A DNA stretch of 64,000 nucleotides, from positions 62,001 to 126,000 of the forward strand of contig NZ_BAAAEU010000004.1 in NCBI RefSeq assembly GCF_039523175.1. Direction: 5' to 3'. The position numbers and the translations under genes were made by a program. Of the stretch, positions 35,658-42,919 are shown one piece after another. Positions within the stretch are counted from its first letter, which is position 1, and each line of letters begins with the position of its first letter. This DNA is from Dokdonella_A soli. Lineage in GTDB: Bacteria; Pseudomonadota; Gammaproteobacteria; Xanthomonadales; Rhodanobacteraceae. The notes beneath the pieces were generated by a model that saw nothing but the letters and a program-made list of their open reading frames with translations, ran no database searches and had not been told where the DNA came from.

Positions 35658-36815
35658 TCAGGATTTGCCGTGGAACAGCTCGCGGCCGATCAGCATGCGG
35701 CGGATCTCGTTGGTGCCGGCGCCGATCTCGTAGAGCTTGGCGTCGCGCAGGATGCGGCCGGCGGGGTATTCGTTGATGTAGCCATTGCCGCCGAGCGCCT
35801 GGATCGCCTCCAGCGCGACCTGCACCGCGCTCTGCGAGGCGTGAAGCAGGCACGAGGCCGGGTCGATGCGCGATTTCACGCCGCGGTCGTAGTTCTGCGC
35901 GACCATGTAGGCGTAGGCGCGCGAGGACTGCAGCGCGGTGTACATGTCGGCGATCTTCGCCTGCATGATGCCGAACGTGCCGATCGGTGCATTGAACTGC
36001 TTGCGTTCGCGCACGTAGGGCAGGGCGGCGTCGAGCGCGGCCTGCATCAGGCCGAGCGGGCCGCCCGAGAGCACCAGGCGCTCGGTGTCGAGGCCGCTCA
36101 TCAGCACGCGCACGCCCTCGTTGACCTCGCCGACGCGGTTCGCGTCCGGGATCTCGCAGTTGTCGAACACCAGCTCGCAGGTGTTCGAGCCGCGCATGCC
36201 GAGCTTGTCGAGCTTCTGCGCGGTCGAGAAACCTTTCATGCCTTTCTCGACGATGAACGCGGTCATGCATCGCGAGCCGGCCGGCCGGTGCGCGGTGCGC
36301 ATGTAGACCAGCAGCACGTCGGCGTCCGGGCCGTTGGTGATCCACATCTTCGAGCCGTTGGCGACCCAGTGGTCGCCATGCGGTTCGGCGCGGCAGGTCA
36401 TCGAGCCGACCACGTCCGAGCCGGCGCCCGGTTCGCTCATCGCGAGCGCTCCGACCCATTCGCCGCTGCACAGCTTCGGCAGGTATTTCTTCTTCTGCGC
36501 CTCGGTCGCGTTGTTCGCGATGTTCTGCACGCACAGGTTCGAGTGTGCGCCGTAGGACAGGCCGACCGAGCCCGACGCACGCGAGATCTCTTCCATCGCG
36601 ACCACGTGCGCGAGGTAGCCGAGATCGGAGCCGCCGTAGTCACTCGACACGGTGACGCCGAGCAGGCCCATCTCGCCGAACTTGCGCCACAGGTCCGACG
36701 GGAACACGTTTTCACGGTCGATCAGGTCCGCGCGCGGCGCGATCTCCTTCTCCGCGAATGCACGCACGGTTTCGCGCAGCAGGTCGAGTTCTTCACCGAG
36801 GGGAAACGGGCGCAT
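35658..36815 (-). CDS. ivd: Isovaleryl-CoA dehydrogenase
   Basis: A 385-residue FAD-dependent acyl-CoA dehydrogenase that oxidises isovaleryl-CoA to 3-methylcrotonyl-CoA in leucine degradation. The IVD-type catalytic Glu is visible in LMSGLDTERLVLSGGPLGLMQ, a position distinguishing IVD from most short-chain enzymes, and the flavin/substrate motifs SYGAHSNLCVQNI, ALAMSEPGAGSDVVGSM and KMWITNGPDADVLLVYMRT are intact. A GGAGA ribosome site supports the start at 36815; upstream in-frame codons run through the terminator of the next gene. Its product would feed the carboxylase whose beta subunit is at the left edge. Confidence 0.95.
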   Translation of the reverse strand: MRPFPLGEELDLLRETVRAFAEKEIAPRADLIDRENVFPSDLWRKFGEMGLLGVTVSSDYGGSDLGYLAHVVAMEEISRASGSVGLSYGAHSNLCVQNIANNATEAQKKKYLPKLCSGEWVGALAMSEPGAGSDVVGSMTCRAEPHGDHWVANGSKMWITNGPDADVLLVYMRTAHRPAGSRCMTAFIVEKGMKGFSTAQKLDKLGMRGSNTCELVFDNCEIPDANRVGEVNEGVRVLMSGLDTERLVLSGGPLGLMQAALDAALPYVRERKQFNAPIGTFGIMQAKIADMYTALQSSRAYAYMVAQNYDRGVKSRIDPASCLLHASQSAVQVALEAIQALGGNGYINEYPAGRILRDAKLYEIGAGTNEIRRMLIGRELFHGKS

Positions 36816-36889
36816 AAGATCTCCGGGTATGTGACGCGGATCGATTGTAGTGCGTGTCGGCCATCGCATGCGGCGGATGGCCCAAACGA

Positions 36890-36916
36890 AAACCGCCCGG
36901 ACGGGCCGGGCGGTTT
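36890..36916 (-). terminator. Rho-independent terminator of the leucine dehydrogenase gene
   Basis: A perfect 11-base inverted repeat, AAACCGCCCGG at 36890-36900 and CCGGGCGGTTT at 36906-36916, separated by five bases, lies 28 bases beyond the dehydrogenase stop. Read on the minus strand the GC stem ends in a T-run (GGTTTTCG). It separates this gene from ivd, which therefore needs its own promoter or read-through. Confidence 0.85.
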
Positions 36917-36943
36917 CTTGCAACAGGATCGCGATCGGGCGTG

Positions 36944-38047
36944 TTACTGCCCGCGCATGCGGCCCAGGAAGCGCGGGCCGTGGTTGCCCATCGTCGGCAG
37001 CTTGATCTTGCCGATCGCGCTGATGCGTTCCTCGGCCATGCGATCGGCGGCCTTGTAGGTCGGGATGCCGTCGCGATCAGAGATCTGGAAGATGCGCGAC
37101 AGGTTGTAGTAGATCGTGCGCATCATGCGCATCGCGCGCTCTCGGTTGTAGCCGTCGATCTCCAGTGAGACGTTCATCACGCCGCCGGCGTTGACCGCGT
37201 AGTCCGGCGCGTACAGCACGCCGCGCTTGGCCAGTTCGTCACCGATCGCGTCGGTCGCGAGCTGGTTGTTCGCCGCGCCGCAGATCACCTTCGCCTTGAT
37301 GCGGTCGATGGTCTTCTCGTTCAGCGTGCCGCCGAGTGCGCACGGGCTGTAGACGTCCGCATCGACGTCATAGATCTCATCGAGACCGACCGCGGTGCAA
37401 CCGTGCTCGTCGACCGCTTTCTGCACGAGCTCCTTGTTGATGTCGGTGACGAACACCTTGGCGCCCTGTTCGCGCAGCAGCTTGATGAATTCCATGCCGA
37501 CGTGGCCGGCGCCCTGCACGGCGTAGCTGTGCTTGCCGACGTCCTCGTTGCCGAACTTGTGATGCAGCGCGGCCATCAGGCCCTGCAGCGTGCCGAACGC
37601 GGTGAACGGCGAGGGGTCGCCCGAGCCGCCATGCACCTGATGCACGCCGGTCACGAACTCGGTCTCGCGGAACACGTATTCCATGTCGTTGACGTCGATG
37701 CCGACGTCCTCGGCCGTGATGTAGCGGCCGTTGAGCGAGTTCACGAAGCGGCCGAACGCGCGGAACAGCGCCTCGGACTTGTCCTTGCCCGGATCGCCGA
37801 TGATCACCGCCTTGCCGCCGCCGAGATTCAGGCCGGCCACCGCGTTCTTGTAAGTCATGCCGCGCGACAGGCGCAGCACGTCATTCAGCGCTTCGGCCTC
37901 GCTCTTGTACGGCCACATGCGCAGGCCGCCGAGGGCCGGACCGAGCACGCTGTTGTGGATCGCGATGATCGCCTTCAGACCAGCGTCCTTGTTGTGGCAG
38001 AAAACGATCTGCTCATGGCCGGTCTGGGCAACGGTTTCGAAAATCAT
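36944..38047 (-). CDS. ldh: Leucine dehydrogenase (Glu/Leu/Phe/Val dehydrogenase family)
   Basis: A 367-residue NAD-dependent enzyme that deaminates leucine, isoleucine and valine to their 2-oxo acids, the first step of branched-chain amino acid breakdown. Motifs: GPALGGLRMWPY, LSRGMTYKNAVAGLNLGGGKAVI with the catalytic lysines, GVHQVHGGSGDPSPFTA, and the Rossmann VQGAGHVGMEFIKLLREQ. Length fits leucine dehydrogenase. The start gives MIFETVAQTGHEQIVFCHN, usual for the family. It heads a leucine-catabolic group with ivd immediately downstream beyond a terminator. Phenylalanine or valine dehydrogenase activity is the alternative. Confidence 0.93.
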   Translation of the reverse strand: MIFETVAQTGHEQIVFCHNKDAGLKAIIAIHNSVLGPALGGLRMWPYKSEAEALNDVLRLSRGMTYKNAVAGLNLGGGKAVIIGDPGKDKSEALFRAFGRFVNSLNGRYITAEDVGIDVNDMEYVFRETEFVTGVHQVHGGSGDPSPFTAFGTLQGLMAALHHKFGNEDVGKHSYAVQGAGHVGMEFIKLLREQGAKVFVTDINKELVQKAVDEHGCTAVGLDEIYDVDADVYSPCALGGTLNEKTIDRIKAKVICGAANNQLATDAIGDELAKRGVLYAPDYAVNAGGVMNVSLEIDGYNRERAMRMMRTIYYNLSRIFQISDRDGIPTYKAADRMAEERISAIGKIKLPTMGNHGPRFLGRMRGQ

Positions 38048-38339
38048 GGCTGCTCCTGCGAAACGAGTTAAAGCCCATTCGCCGACAGTCGCAGCACTGC
38101 GAAACTGCTCGAGGAACGAGGTATAAGCGATTGATTGGATGGTCGAACTGGTGAGTGGCTCTGCGTTACCTGCAAAGCGCGGCGCGTAGTGTAGCCGCGT
38201 GCGTCGGCAGTGGACAGTGCGCGGCCGCTGGCGGTCGTCGTGGCGGCGTCACGCGGTTCGGACGTTTCGCTAGGGGATCCTGATCGGGCGGGTGCGCCTC
38301 GATGCGGAAAGGATTCGCTGCATCAGCCCTTTCATAATA
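38048..38339. other. Divergent intergenic region between leucine dehydrogenase and the TetR regulator
   Basis: 292 bases that should hold the minus-strand leucine dehydrogenase promoter and the plus-strand TetR promoter. No gene is seen. The plus-strand frame that stays open across it lacks coding character. Confidence 0.5.
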
Positions 38340-38356
38340 CGAACGATCGTGCTATT
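38340..38356 (+). promoter_or_regulatory. Operator copy 1 (CGAACGATCGTGCTATT), in the tetR promoter
   Basis: This 17-base sequence lies 10 to 26 bases before the regulator start and reappears in the opposite orientation at 39011-39027, just before the hydrolase start. Its core ACGATCGT is a perfect palindrome. TTTCAT (38330-38335) and TATTGT (38353-38358), 17 bases apart, could be the -35 and -10 boxes with the operator between them, which would allow repression of tetR by its own product. The promoter boxes are a guess from spacing. Confidence 0.65.
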
Positions 38357-38365
38357 GTACGCCAC

Positions 38366-38971
38366 ATGTCCGCTGTTCCCGCCACCACGAAAGGCGCCGC
38401 GACGCGCGAGCTGATCATCGATCGCGCTTATGCGATTGCGTGTGGCGAGGGGCTGGAAGGGCTTTCGATCGGCGATCTCGCCCAGGCGGTCGGCATGTCC
38501 AAGAGCGGCGTGTTCGCGCATTTCGGTTCACGCGAAGACCTGCAGCTCGCGGTGCTCGACTCCGCCGGACAGCGCTTCGGTGAAAGCGTCCTGATTCCGG
38601 CACTGCGCGCGCCGCGCGGATTGGCGCGCCTGCGTGCGATCGTCGACGGCTGGTTCGACTGGGTGCGCGACAACCGCCAGGGCTGCCTGGTGATGGGCGC
38701 GGTCAGCGAATACGACTCAAGGCCCGGTGCACTGCACGAACGCGTCGTCGCGCTGATCCAGCGCTGGCGCAGCGACTCGGCACGTGCGGTCGGGATGGCG
38801 ATCGACAGCGGCGAGCTGCGCGCCGGCACCGATGCGCACCAGCTCGCGTTCGAGATCTTCGGCATTGCGCTTGCGTTGCACCAGGACACTCGCCTGTTCG
38901 ACCCGAAGCAGGCGCGCGTGCAGGCCGAGCGCGCGTTCGAGCGGCTGCTCGCCGCGAATTCCCCACCCTGA
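38366..38971 (+). CDS. TetR family transcriptional repressor
   Basis: A 201-residue regulator. The N-terminal helix-turn-helix is RELIIDRAYAIACGEGLEGL followed by SIGDLAQAVGMSKSGVFAHFGSRE. The C-terminal ligand/dimer domain has GWFDWVRDNRQGCLVMGAVSEYDSRPG, a pattern of the TetR_C_16/33-type groups that often control lipid or xenobiotic enzymes. The ATG at 38366 follows a palindromic operator; the frame open further upstream crosses the promoter and is not used. The paired operator before the adjacent hydrolase gene suggests it controls itself and that gene. Confidence 0.92.
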   Translation: MSAVPATTKGAATRELIIDRAYAIACGEGLEGLSIGDLAQAVGMSKSGVFAHFGSREDLQLAVLDSAGQRFGESVLIPALRAPRGLARLRAIVDGWFDWVRDNRQGCLVMGAVSEYDSRPGALHERVVALIQRWRSDSARAVGMAIDSGELRAGTDAHQLAFEIFGIALALHQDTRLFDPKQARVQAERAFERLLAANSPP

Positions 38972-39010
38972 TAACCGAGGTTGGCCATGGCTACGATAGT
39001 TGCGAGAAAA

Positions 39011-39027
39011 AATAGCACGATCGTTCG
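39011..39027 (+). promoter_or_regulatory. Operator copy 2 (AATAGCACGATCGTTCG), before the hydrolase gene
   Basis: The exact reverse complement, over all 17 bases, of the operator in front of tetR. It ends eight bases before the ATG at 39035, so a bound repressor would sit over the start region and block transcription or the ribosome site. The operator would lie inside the gene if translation began at 38981 or 38987, which argues for the later start. Confidence 0.65.
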
Positions 39028-39034
39028 ATCTTTC

Positions 39035-39913
39035 ATGTTTGCCGGCGTGCGCACGGGCTTCGCGATCGGCAGCTGGCTGCGCCCGCGCGCGACGCTGCGG
39101 CACGCGTACCGCCTGTTCTGTACGCCGCTCGCGACCACGCGCCAGCGCGCGCGCGCGGCCGATCCTGCCGGAGCCGCGGTGGCGTACGCGACGGTGGCCG
39201 GCGAGCAGATCGCGACCTATGTCTGGGGCGATCCGGCGACGCAGCCGCACGTGCTGCTCGCGCACGGCTGGTCGAGTCATGCGCTGCGCTTCCTGCCGTG
39301 GATAGCGCCGCTGCGCGAGGCGGGCTACGCGGTGGTCGGCTTCGATCAGGTCGGCCACGGGCGCAGCAGCGGCCGGCGCACGACTTTGCCGGGTTTCGCC
39401 GAGACCCTGCGAGCGGTCGCTCGGCCGTTCGGCACGGCGGCGGCTGTCATCGGCCATTCGCTCGGCGGCGCGGCGACATTGCTCGCGCTTGCCGACGGCC
39501 TGCAGGCGCAACGCGCGATCCTGATCGCGCCGGCCGCTGATCCGATCGCCGCGGCGCAGCGCTTTTCGCGCTTCGTCGGTCTGGCCGATTACTTGTCCGG
39601 ACGCTTGTTCGACGAGTACGAAGCACGTCATCCGACCCGAGTCGCCAGCCTGCAGGCGCATCTCAAGGCACCGACGATTGGACGGCCGGCGCTGATCGTG
39701 CACGACCTCGCCGATCGCGAAGTGCCGTGGCAGGAAGGCGAGCGTTATGCGCGGCACTGGCCGGATGCGCGCCTGCTGACGACAACCGGACTCGGCCATC
39801 ACCGCATCGTCGACGATGCCGACGTGATCAACACCGCGCTGCGTTTCCTGCGCGGCGAGACGGTCGGTGAGCGCGTCGTGTCGTCGCCGAATCTCCCTTA
39901 CGGCTTCGCGTGA
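39035..39913 (+). CDS. Alpha/beta-hydrolase
   Basis: A 292-residue hydrolase of the alpha/beta fold. The oxyanion/substrate motif is LLAHGWSSHALRF, the nucleophile elbow GHSLGGAATLLAL (Ser), the acid lies in VHDLADREVPW and the histidine in GLGHHRIVDDADV, so the Ser-Asp-His triad is complete. The start at 39035 is chosen because the 17-base operator lies directly upstream. The first 30 residues are basic and hydrophobic (FAGVRTGFAIGSWLRPRA), perhaps membrane-associated. Lysophospholipase or esterase activity is likely. Control by the neighbouring TetR protein is inferred from the operator. Confidence 0.88.
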   Translation: MFAGVRTGFAIGSWLRPRATLRHAYRLFCTPLATTRQRARAADPAGAAVAYATVAGEQIATYVWGDPATQPHVLLAHGWSSHALRFLPWIAPLREAGYAVVGFDQVGHGRSSGRRTTLPGFAETLRAVARPFGTAAAVIGHSLGGAATLLALADGLQAQRAILIAPAADPIAAAQRFSRFVGLADYLSGRLFDEYEARHPTRVASLQAHLKAPTIGRPALIVHDLADREVPWQEGERYARHWPDARLLTTTGLGHHRIVDDADVINTALRFLRGETVGERVVSSPNLPYGFA

Positions 39914-39944
39914 CGGCGTGCGCGAAGGTGTCGGAGAGAATTTT

Positions 39945-40023
39945 TCGTCGTCCCTGCGGACTCCGGGACCCAGTGCCTTTGCAGCCTGTTGAAGTCACTG
40001 GGTTCCGGCTTTCGACGGAACGA
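39945..40023. repeat. REP-like imperfect palindrome, copy A
   Basis: Two arms face each other: GGGACCCAGTGCCTT near 39965-39979 and CACTGGGTTCC near 39996-40006, with outer CG-rich arms (CGTCGTCCCTGCGG and GACGGAACGA). A closely related copy is at 42032-42110. Such extragenic palindromes (CAGTGCCTT / CACTGGGTTCCGG) sit between genes and are likely substrates or descendants of RAYT-type activity. It lies in the 136-base gap after the hydrolase gene. Confidence 0.7.
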
Positions 40024-40049
40024 GGAGATGGATTGGTTCAGACGCTAGA

Positions 40050-40517
40050 TCATCCCTGGGCCACAGGTTCGCTGTCCCTGCTGCTGCGCGGATAGTGCGG
40101 CAGCGATGCGCTGAGCGCTTCCCAGGCGAGCTTGTGCTCGATCCATATCTCGCAGGTCGGAGCGAAATCGTCCGGGTGATCGAGCGACGCGGTGGTTACG
40201 TCCATGGTTTCCGGACGCGCGTCGTGCTGCCAGGCCAGCGACGTGCCGCACGTGCCGCAGAAACTGCGCACGACCGAAGGCGAAGAACGAAATCGCACCG
40301 GCGAACCGGCGATGAATTCGAACGCGCTTGCGGGGAACACCGCCCACGCGACCGACGGACCGCCGGTCGCGCGCCGGCACGAGCGGCAATGGCAGAGCGT
40401 CAGCGCGACCGGATCGGCCTTGGCGCGATAGCGGATCGCGCCGCACAGGCAACCGCCTTCATGGATGCTGCTCTTCACGTCCTTCTCCGCTGGCATGTCA
40501 GGGTGGATGAACGTCAT
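40050..40517 (-). CDS. GFA/CENP-V family zinc protein
   Basis: A 155-residue protein of the glutathione-dependent formaldehyde-activating (GFA) family. Zn ligands are arranged as usual: GGCLCGAIRYRA, TLCHCRSCRRATGG and FCGTCGTSLAW, that is CxC, CxC-x2-C and CxxC. The ATG at 40517 overlaps the EamA transporter stop by four bases (ATGA), so it is probably translated with it; a longer open frame upstream lies in the transporter gene and is rejected. The family name is historical and most members have no proven formaldehyde activity; a glutathione- or aldehyde-related role is only a guess. Confidence 0.88.
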   Translation of the reverse strand: MTFIHPDMPAEKDVKSSIHEGGCLCGAIRYRAKADPVALTLCHCRSCRRATGGPSVAWAVFPASAFEFIAGSPVRFRSSPSVVRSFCGTCGTSLAWQHDARPETMDVTTASLDHPDDFAPTCEIWIEHKLAWEALSASLPHYPRSSRDSEPVAQG

Positions 40518-41401
40518 GTGGCGGACGCCGTCCGGTGCAGCAGGACGCCGCCGATCACCAGCGCGATGCCCGCGATCTCGAGCGTGCCGGGAATCTGCTG
40601 CAGGACCAGCGCGCCGATGAGACAGGCCATCGCCGGCAGCAGCGCAAGCATCAGCGCGAAGGTGGATCGCGGCAGGCGCGCCATCGCGAGCTGGTCGCAT
40701 ACATAAGGAATCACCGAGGAACAGATGCCGACGCCGATCGCGGCGGCCAGCAGGCGCAGGTCATGGAACGCCGGCAGCGCTTCGCGGAATCCGATCGGCG
40801 CTGCGACGAGCATCGCGACCAGCATCGCCGCACCGAGGCGATCGATGCCCGCCGCGCCGCCATCACGCGCGAGCGCGTGGCCGATCACGATGTAGCCGGC
40901 GAACAGCACACAATTCGCGAACGCGAACGCATAGGCCAGCGGCTCGCCGCCGATGCGCACGTCGGTCAGCAGCGCGACACCGGCGACCGCAGCCAGCATC
41001 GCAACGAAGTTGCGTGCATCGCGCAGGCCCAATACGGCCAACCCGATCGGCGCAAGAAACTCGATCGCACCCACCGTGCCAAGCGGCAGCCGGGCGATCG
41101 CGAGGTAGAACACCGAGTTCATCAGCGCGAGGATCGCGCCCATCGCGACCAGCAAGCGCCGCTGCGGCGCCGAAGCCGCCCGCAGTACGCGCCATGGACG
41201 CCGCCAGAGCGCGAACGCGACGGCCGCGACCGTGATGCGCAGCCAGGCGACGCCGAGCGCGTCGGCGTACTGGAACAGCAACACCGCGAACGCGGGCCCG
41301 AGATAGTGGAAGACCGCGCTGACCAGGAAGAACGCGTGCGGCGGAATCGAGTCCGCGCGTAACGCGGGCGGGCGTACGAGGGAGTTTTCGATCGGCTTCA
41401 T
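40514..41401 (-). CDS. EamA/RhtA-like drug-metabolite transporter
   Basis: A 295-residue ten-helix transporter of the DMT superfamily, RhtA-like, with two EamA repeats (about 20-145 and 155-290). It likely exports small metabolites such as amino acids. Hallmarks: AFFLVSAVFHYLGPAFAVLLF, LPLGTVGAIEFLAPIGLAVLG and the second repeat's PRSTFALMLALLPAMACLIG. The start at 41401 follows GAGAG; seven more residues are possible. It is transcribed divergently from an Lrp/AsnC regulator with a 95-base control region, a classic exporter/regulator arrangement. Confidence 0.9.
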   Translation of the reverse strand: MKPIENSLVRPPALRADSIPPHAFFLVSAVFHYLGPAFAVLLFQYADALGVAWLRITVAAVAFALWRRPWRVLRAASAPQRRLLVAMGAILALMNSVFYLAIARLPLGTVGAIEFLAPIGLAVLGLRDARNFVAMLAAVAGVALLTDVRIGGEPLAYAFAFANCVLFAGYIVIGHALARDGGAAGIDRLGAAMLVAMLVAAPIGFREALPAFHDLRLLAAAIGVGICSSVIPYVCDQLAMARLPRSTFALMLALLPAMACLIGALVLQQIPGTLEIAGIALVIGGVLLHRTASAT

Positions 41402-41443
41402 GTTCGGGCTCTCGACCTGCAACCGGTGTATATTGTCGAAAGC

Positions 41444-41467
41444 TTATGCTTCATATTGAATGGATAA
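41444..41467. promoter_or_regulatory. Possible Lrp-type operator between eamA-like and lrp-like genes
   Basis: TTATGCTTCA, TAT, TGAATGGATAA forms an imperfect AT-rich dyad (TTCA-TAT-TGAA core flanked by TTAT and ATAA) in the 95-base divergent region. It matches the style of Lrp/AsnC-family sites. Its location over the first in-frame ATG of the regulator supports the later start at 41497. Function is inferred. Confidence 0.45.
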
Positions 41468-41496
41468 ATGAAGGTATCAGTGGTATTTGTCCTTCC

Positions 41497-41994
41497 ATGT
41501 CAAAGAAAACGGAAAGAAATTCCTTCGATCGACCAAGCAGCCTCCTGGACGCGACCAACCTCGCCATCCTGCGCCTGCTGCTCGATGACCCGCGGCTCGC
41601 GATGAGCGAACTTGCGCGGCGTGTCGGCATGTCCGCGCCGGCCGTCACCGAGCGCGTGCAGCGGCTGCAGGAGGCGGGCGTGATCCTTGGGGCGCGACTG
41701 GATATCGACCAGTCCGCGCTGGGGCTCGGCATCACTGCGTTCGTGCGCGTCCGTCCGATGCCCGGGCAGTTGCAGTCGATCACCGAACTGGTGAAGAAGA
41801 CGCCCGAGGTCGTCGAGTGCCACCGCGTGACCGGCGAGGACTGCTTCATCATGAAGGTGCTGGTCGGGCGCGTTGAACTGCTCGAAGCCGTGCTCGACGA
41901 AATCCTCAGGTTCGGCAACACGACCAGTTCGATCGTGCAGTCGACACCGGTGCCGTTGCGTGCGCCGCCTTTGCCGGAGCCTGCACAGCGCTAG
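41497..41994 (+). CDS. Lrp/AsnC family transcriptional regulator
   Basis: A 165-residue regulator: N-terminal winged helix-turn-helix (LDATNLAILRLLLDDPRLAM, SELARRVGMSAPAVTERVQRL) and a C-terminal RAM/AsnC ligand domain (LGLGITAFVRVRPMP, VVECHRVTGEDCFIMKVLV). The N-terminal 15 residues before the HTH are polar. The ATG at 41497 is preferred over 41446, which lies within a probable operator. It is divergent from the EamA exporter, so it most likely senses an amino acid and controls that exporter. Downstream comes a REP-like palindrome. Confidence 0.9.
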   Translation: MSKKTERNSFDRPSSLLDATNLAILRLLLDDPRLAMSELARRVGMSAPAVTERVQRLQEAGVILGARLDIDQSALGLGITAFVRVRPMPGQLQSITELVKKTPEVVECHRVTGEDCFIMKVLVGRVELLEAVLDEILRFGNTTSSIVQSTPVPLRAPPLPEPAQR

Positions 41995-42031
41995 CGATGT
42001 TCCGGCGACTCCCCGAGCCATCCCAGCAAGC

Positions 42032-42110
42032 CGTCCCGGCGAACGCCGGGACCAGTGCCTTTCATGGAGGCCCGCGAAGGCACTGGGTTCCGGCGTTCGC
42101 CGGAACGACG
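42032..42110. repeat. REP-like palindrome, copy B
   Basis: A long dyad: CCCGGCGAACGCCGGGACC AGTGCCTT on the left pairs with AAGGCACTGGGTTCCGGCG TTCGCCGG on the right, around a loop of about 15 bases. The right arm is nearly identical to that of copy A at 39945-40023. Both lie in intergenic gaps. It may also act as a terminator for the Lrp gene. Confidence 0.75.
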
Positions 42111-42158
42111 AGTTATGTATGTGAGTCGTCGCGGGATCAGATGTGAGTCATTGCAAGA

Positions 42159-42677
42159 TCAGCCCCGTTTGCGCTCGCATGTGAGCGTGTCGCCTACGAC
42201 GAAAGGCTGATCGTTCTTGGCGACCTGCCAATCCACGCGAAAGCGGTCGTTCCCCAGCTTCGTGTAGACGAATTGTTGCCGTGGCTGCACGGCCGGTGCG
42301 CCGGTCCATGTGAGGCTGTCGCCCTGCCAGCCCGGTGAACCGAACGCGCGCACGCCGCCGAAATTGTCGACGATGGCCGCATTGAACTGGTTCGAGTTCG
42401 CCTTGGAACTCCAAAGTTCGACCGCGTGGTACAGCGCCGGCGGCTTGTCGTCGTGATGCTTGAGCAGCGAATGGGAGGCAAGGTCCCACTCGAAGCGCAT
42501 CGACGAGGAAATCGTCTTGCCGCTGGCAGGAAAGACGCCGTCGCAGCGCCACACGCCCAGGAAATAGTCGTACGCCGGGGGCGATGCGGCCGTGCCGGAT
42601 GGCGGTGCGTCGGCAGCGCTGGCGAACGAACACACGGTGGTGGACAGCAGCAAGGCCGCCCATCTCGAATGGCGCAT
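42159..42677 (-). CDS. Secreted DUF1579-like beta-barrel protein, function unknown
   Basis: A 172-residue protein with a Sec signal (MRHSRWAALLLSTTVCSFASA, cleavage near SAADA). The mature part opens with YDYFLGVWRCDGVFPASGK and ends with VDWQVAKNDQPFVVGDTLTCERK, a pattern like DUF1579/lipocalin-type small beta-barrels with the conserved FLGxW start and two cysteines likely joined. An AGGGA site supports the start at 42677. No operon partner is apparent; it is divergent from icmF. A ligand-binding periplasmic role is possible but unproven. Confidence 0.75.
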   Translation of the reverse strand: MRHSRWAALLLSTTVCSFASAADAPPSGTAASPPAYDYFLGVWRCDGVFPASGKTISSSMRFEWDLASHSLLKHHDDKPPALYHAVELWSSKANSNQFNAAIVDNFGGVRAFGSPGWQGDSLTWTGAPAVQPRQQFVYTKLGNDRFRVDWQVAKNDQPFVVGDTLTCERKRG

Positions 42678-42919
42678 ATCACATATCCCTGGAGGTGGTC
42701 GCAAGGCTTCTACAGAAGCGCGAGGAATCGCAGGCAGTGCAGGAAGTCACTCGCGCATGTCTGAGCGGAACTCCCTGTGCAGCGCGCCAGTGACGGAGGC
42801 TTGCAAGCGCGCCCCAACCGGGTATGGGCGCCGCCCCTCTCGGTCCGTACCGTGCGGCACGGAAGCCGCGCTGGTGCGTCGGCGCTACAATTGCCATCTG
42901 TCTCACGATTGCGCCCCCC

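Noticed and set aside
35670..37058. A 462-codon plus-strand frame
   Set aside because: Antisense to isovaleryl-CoA dehydrogenase and runs through a terminator hairpin.
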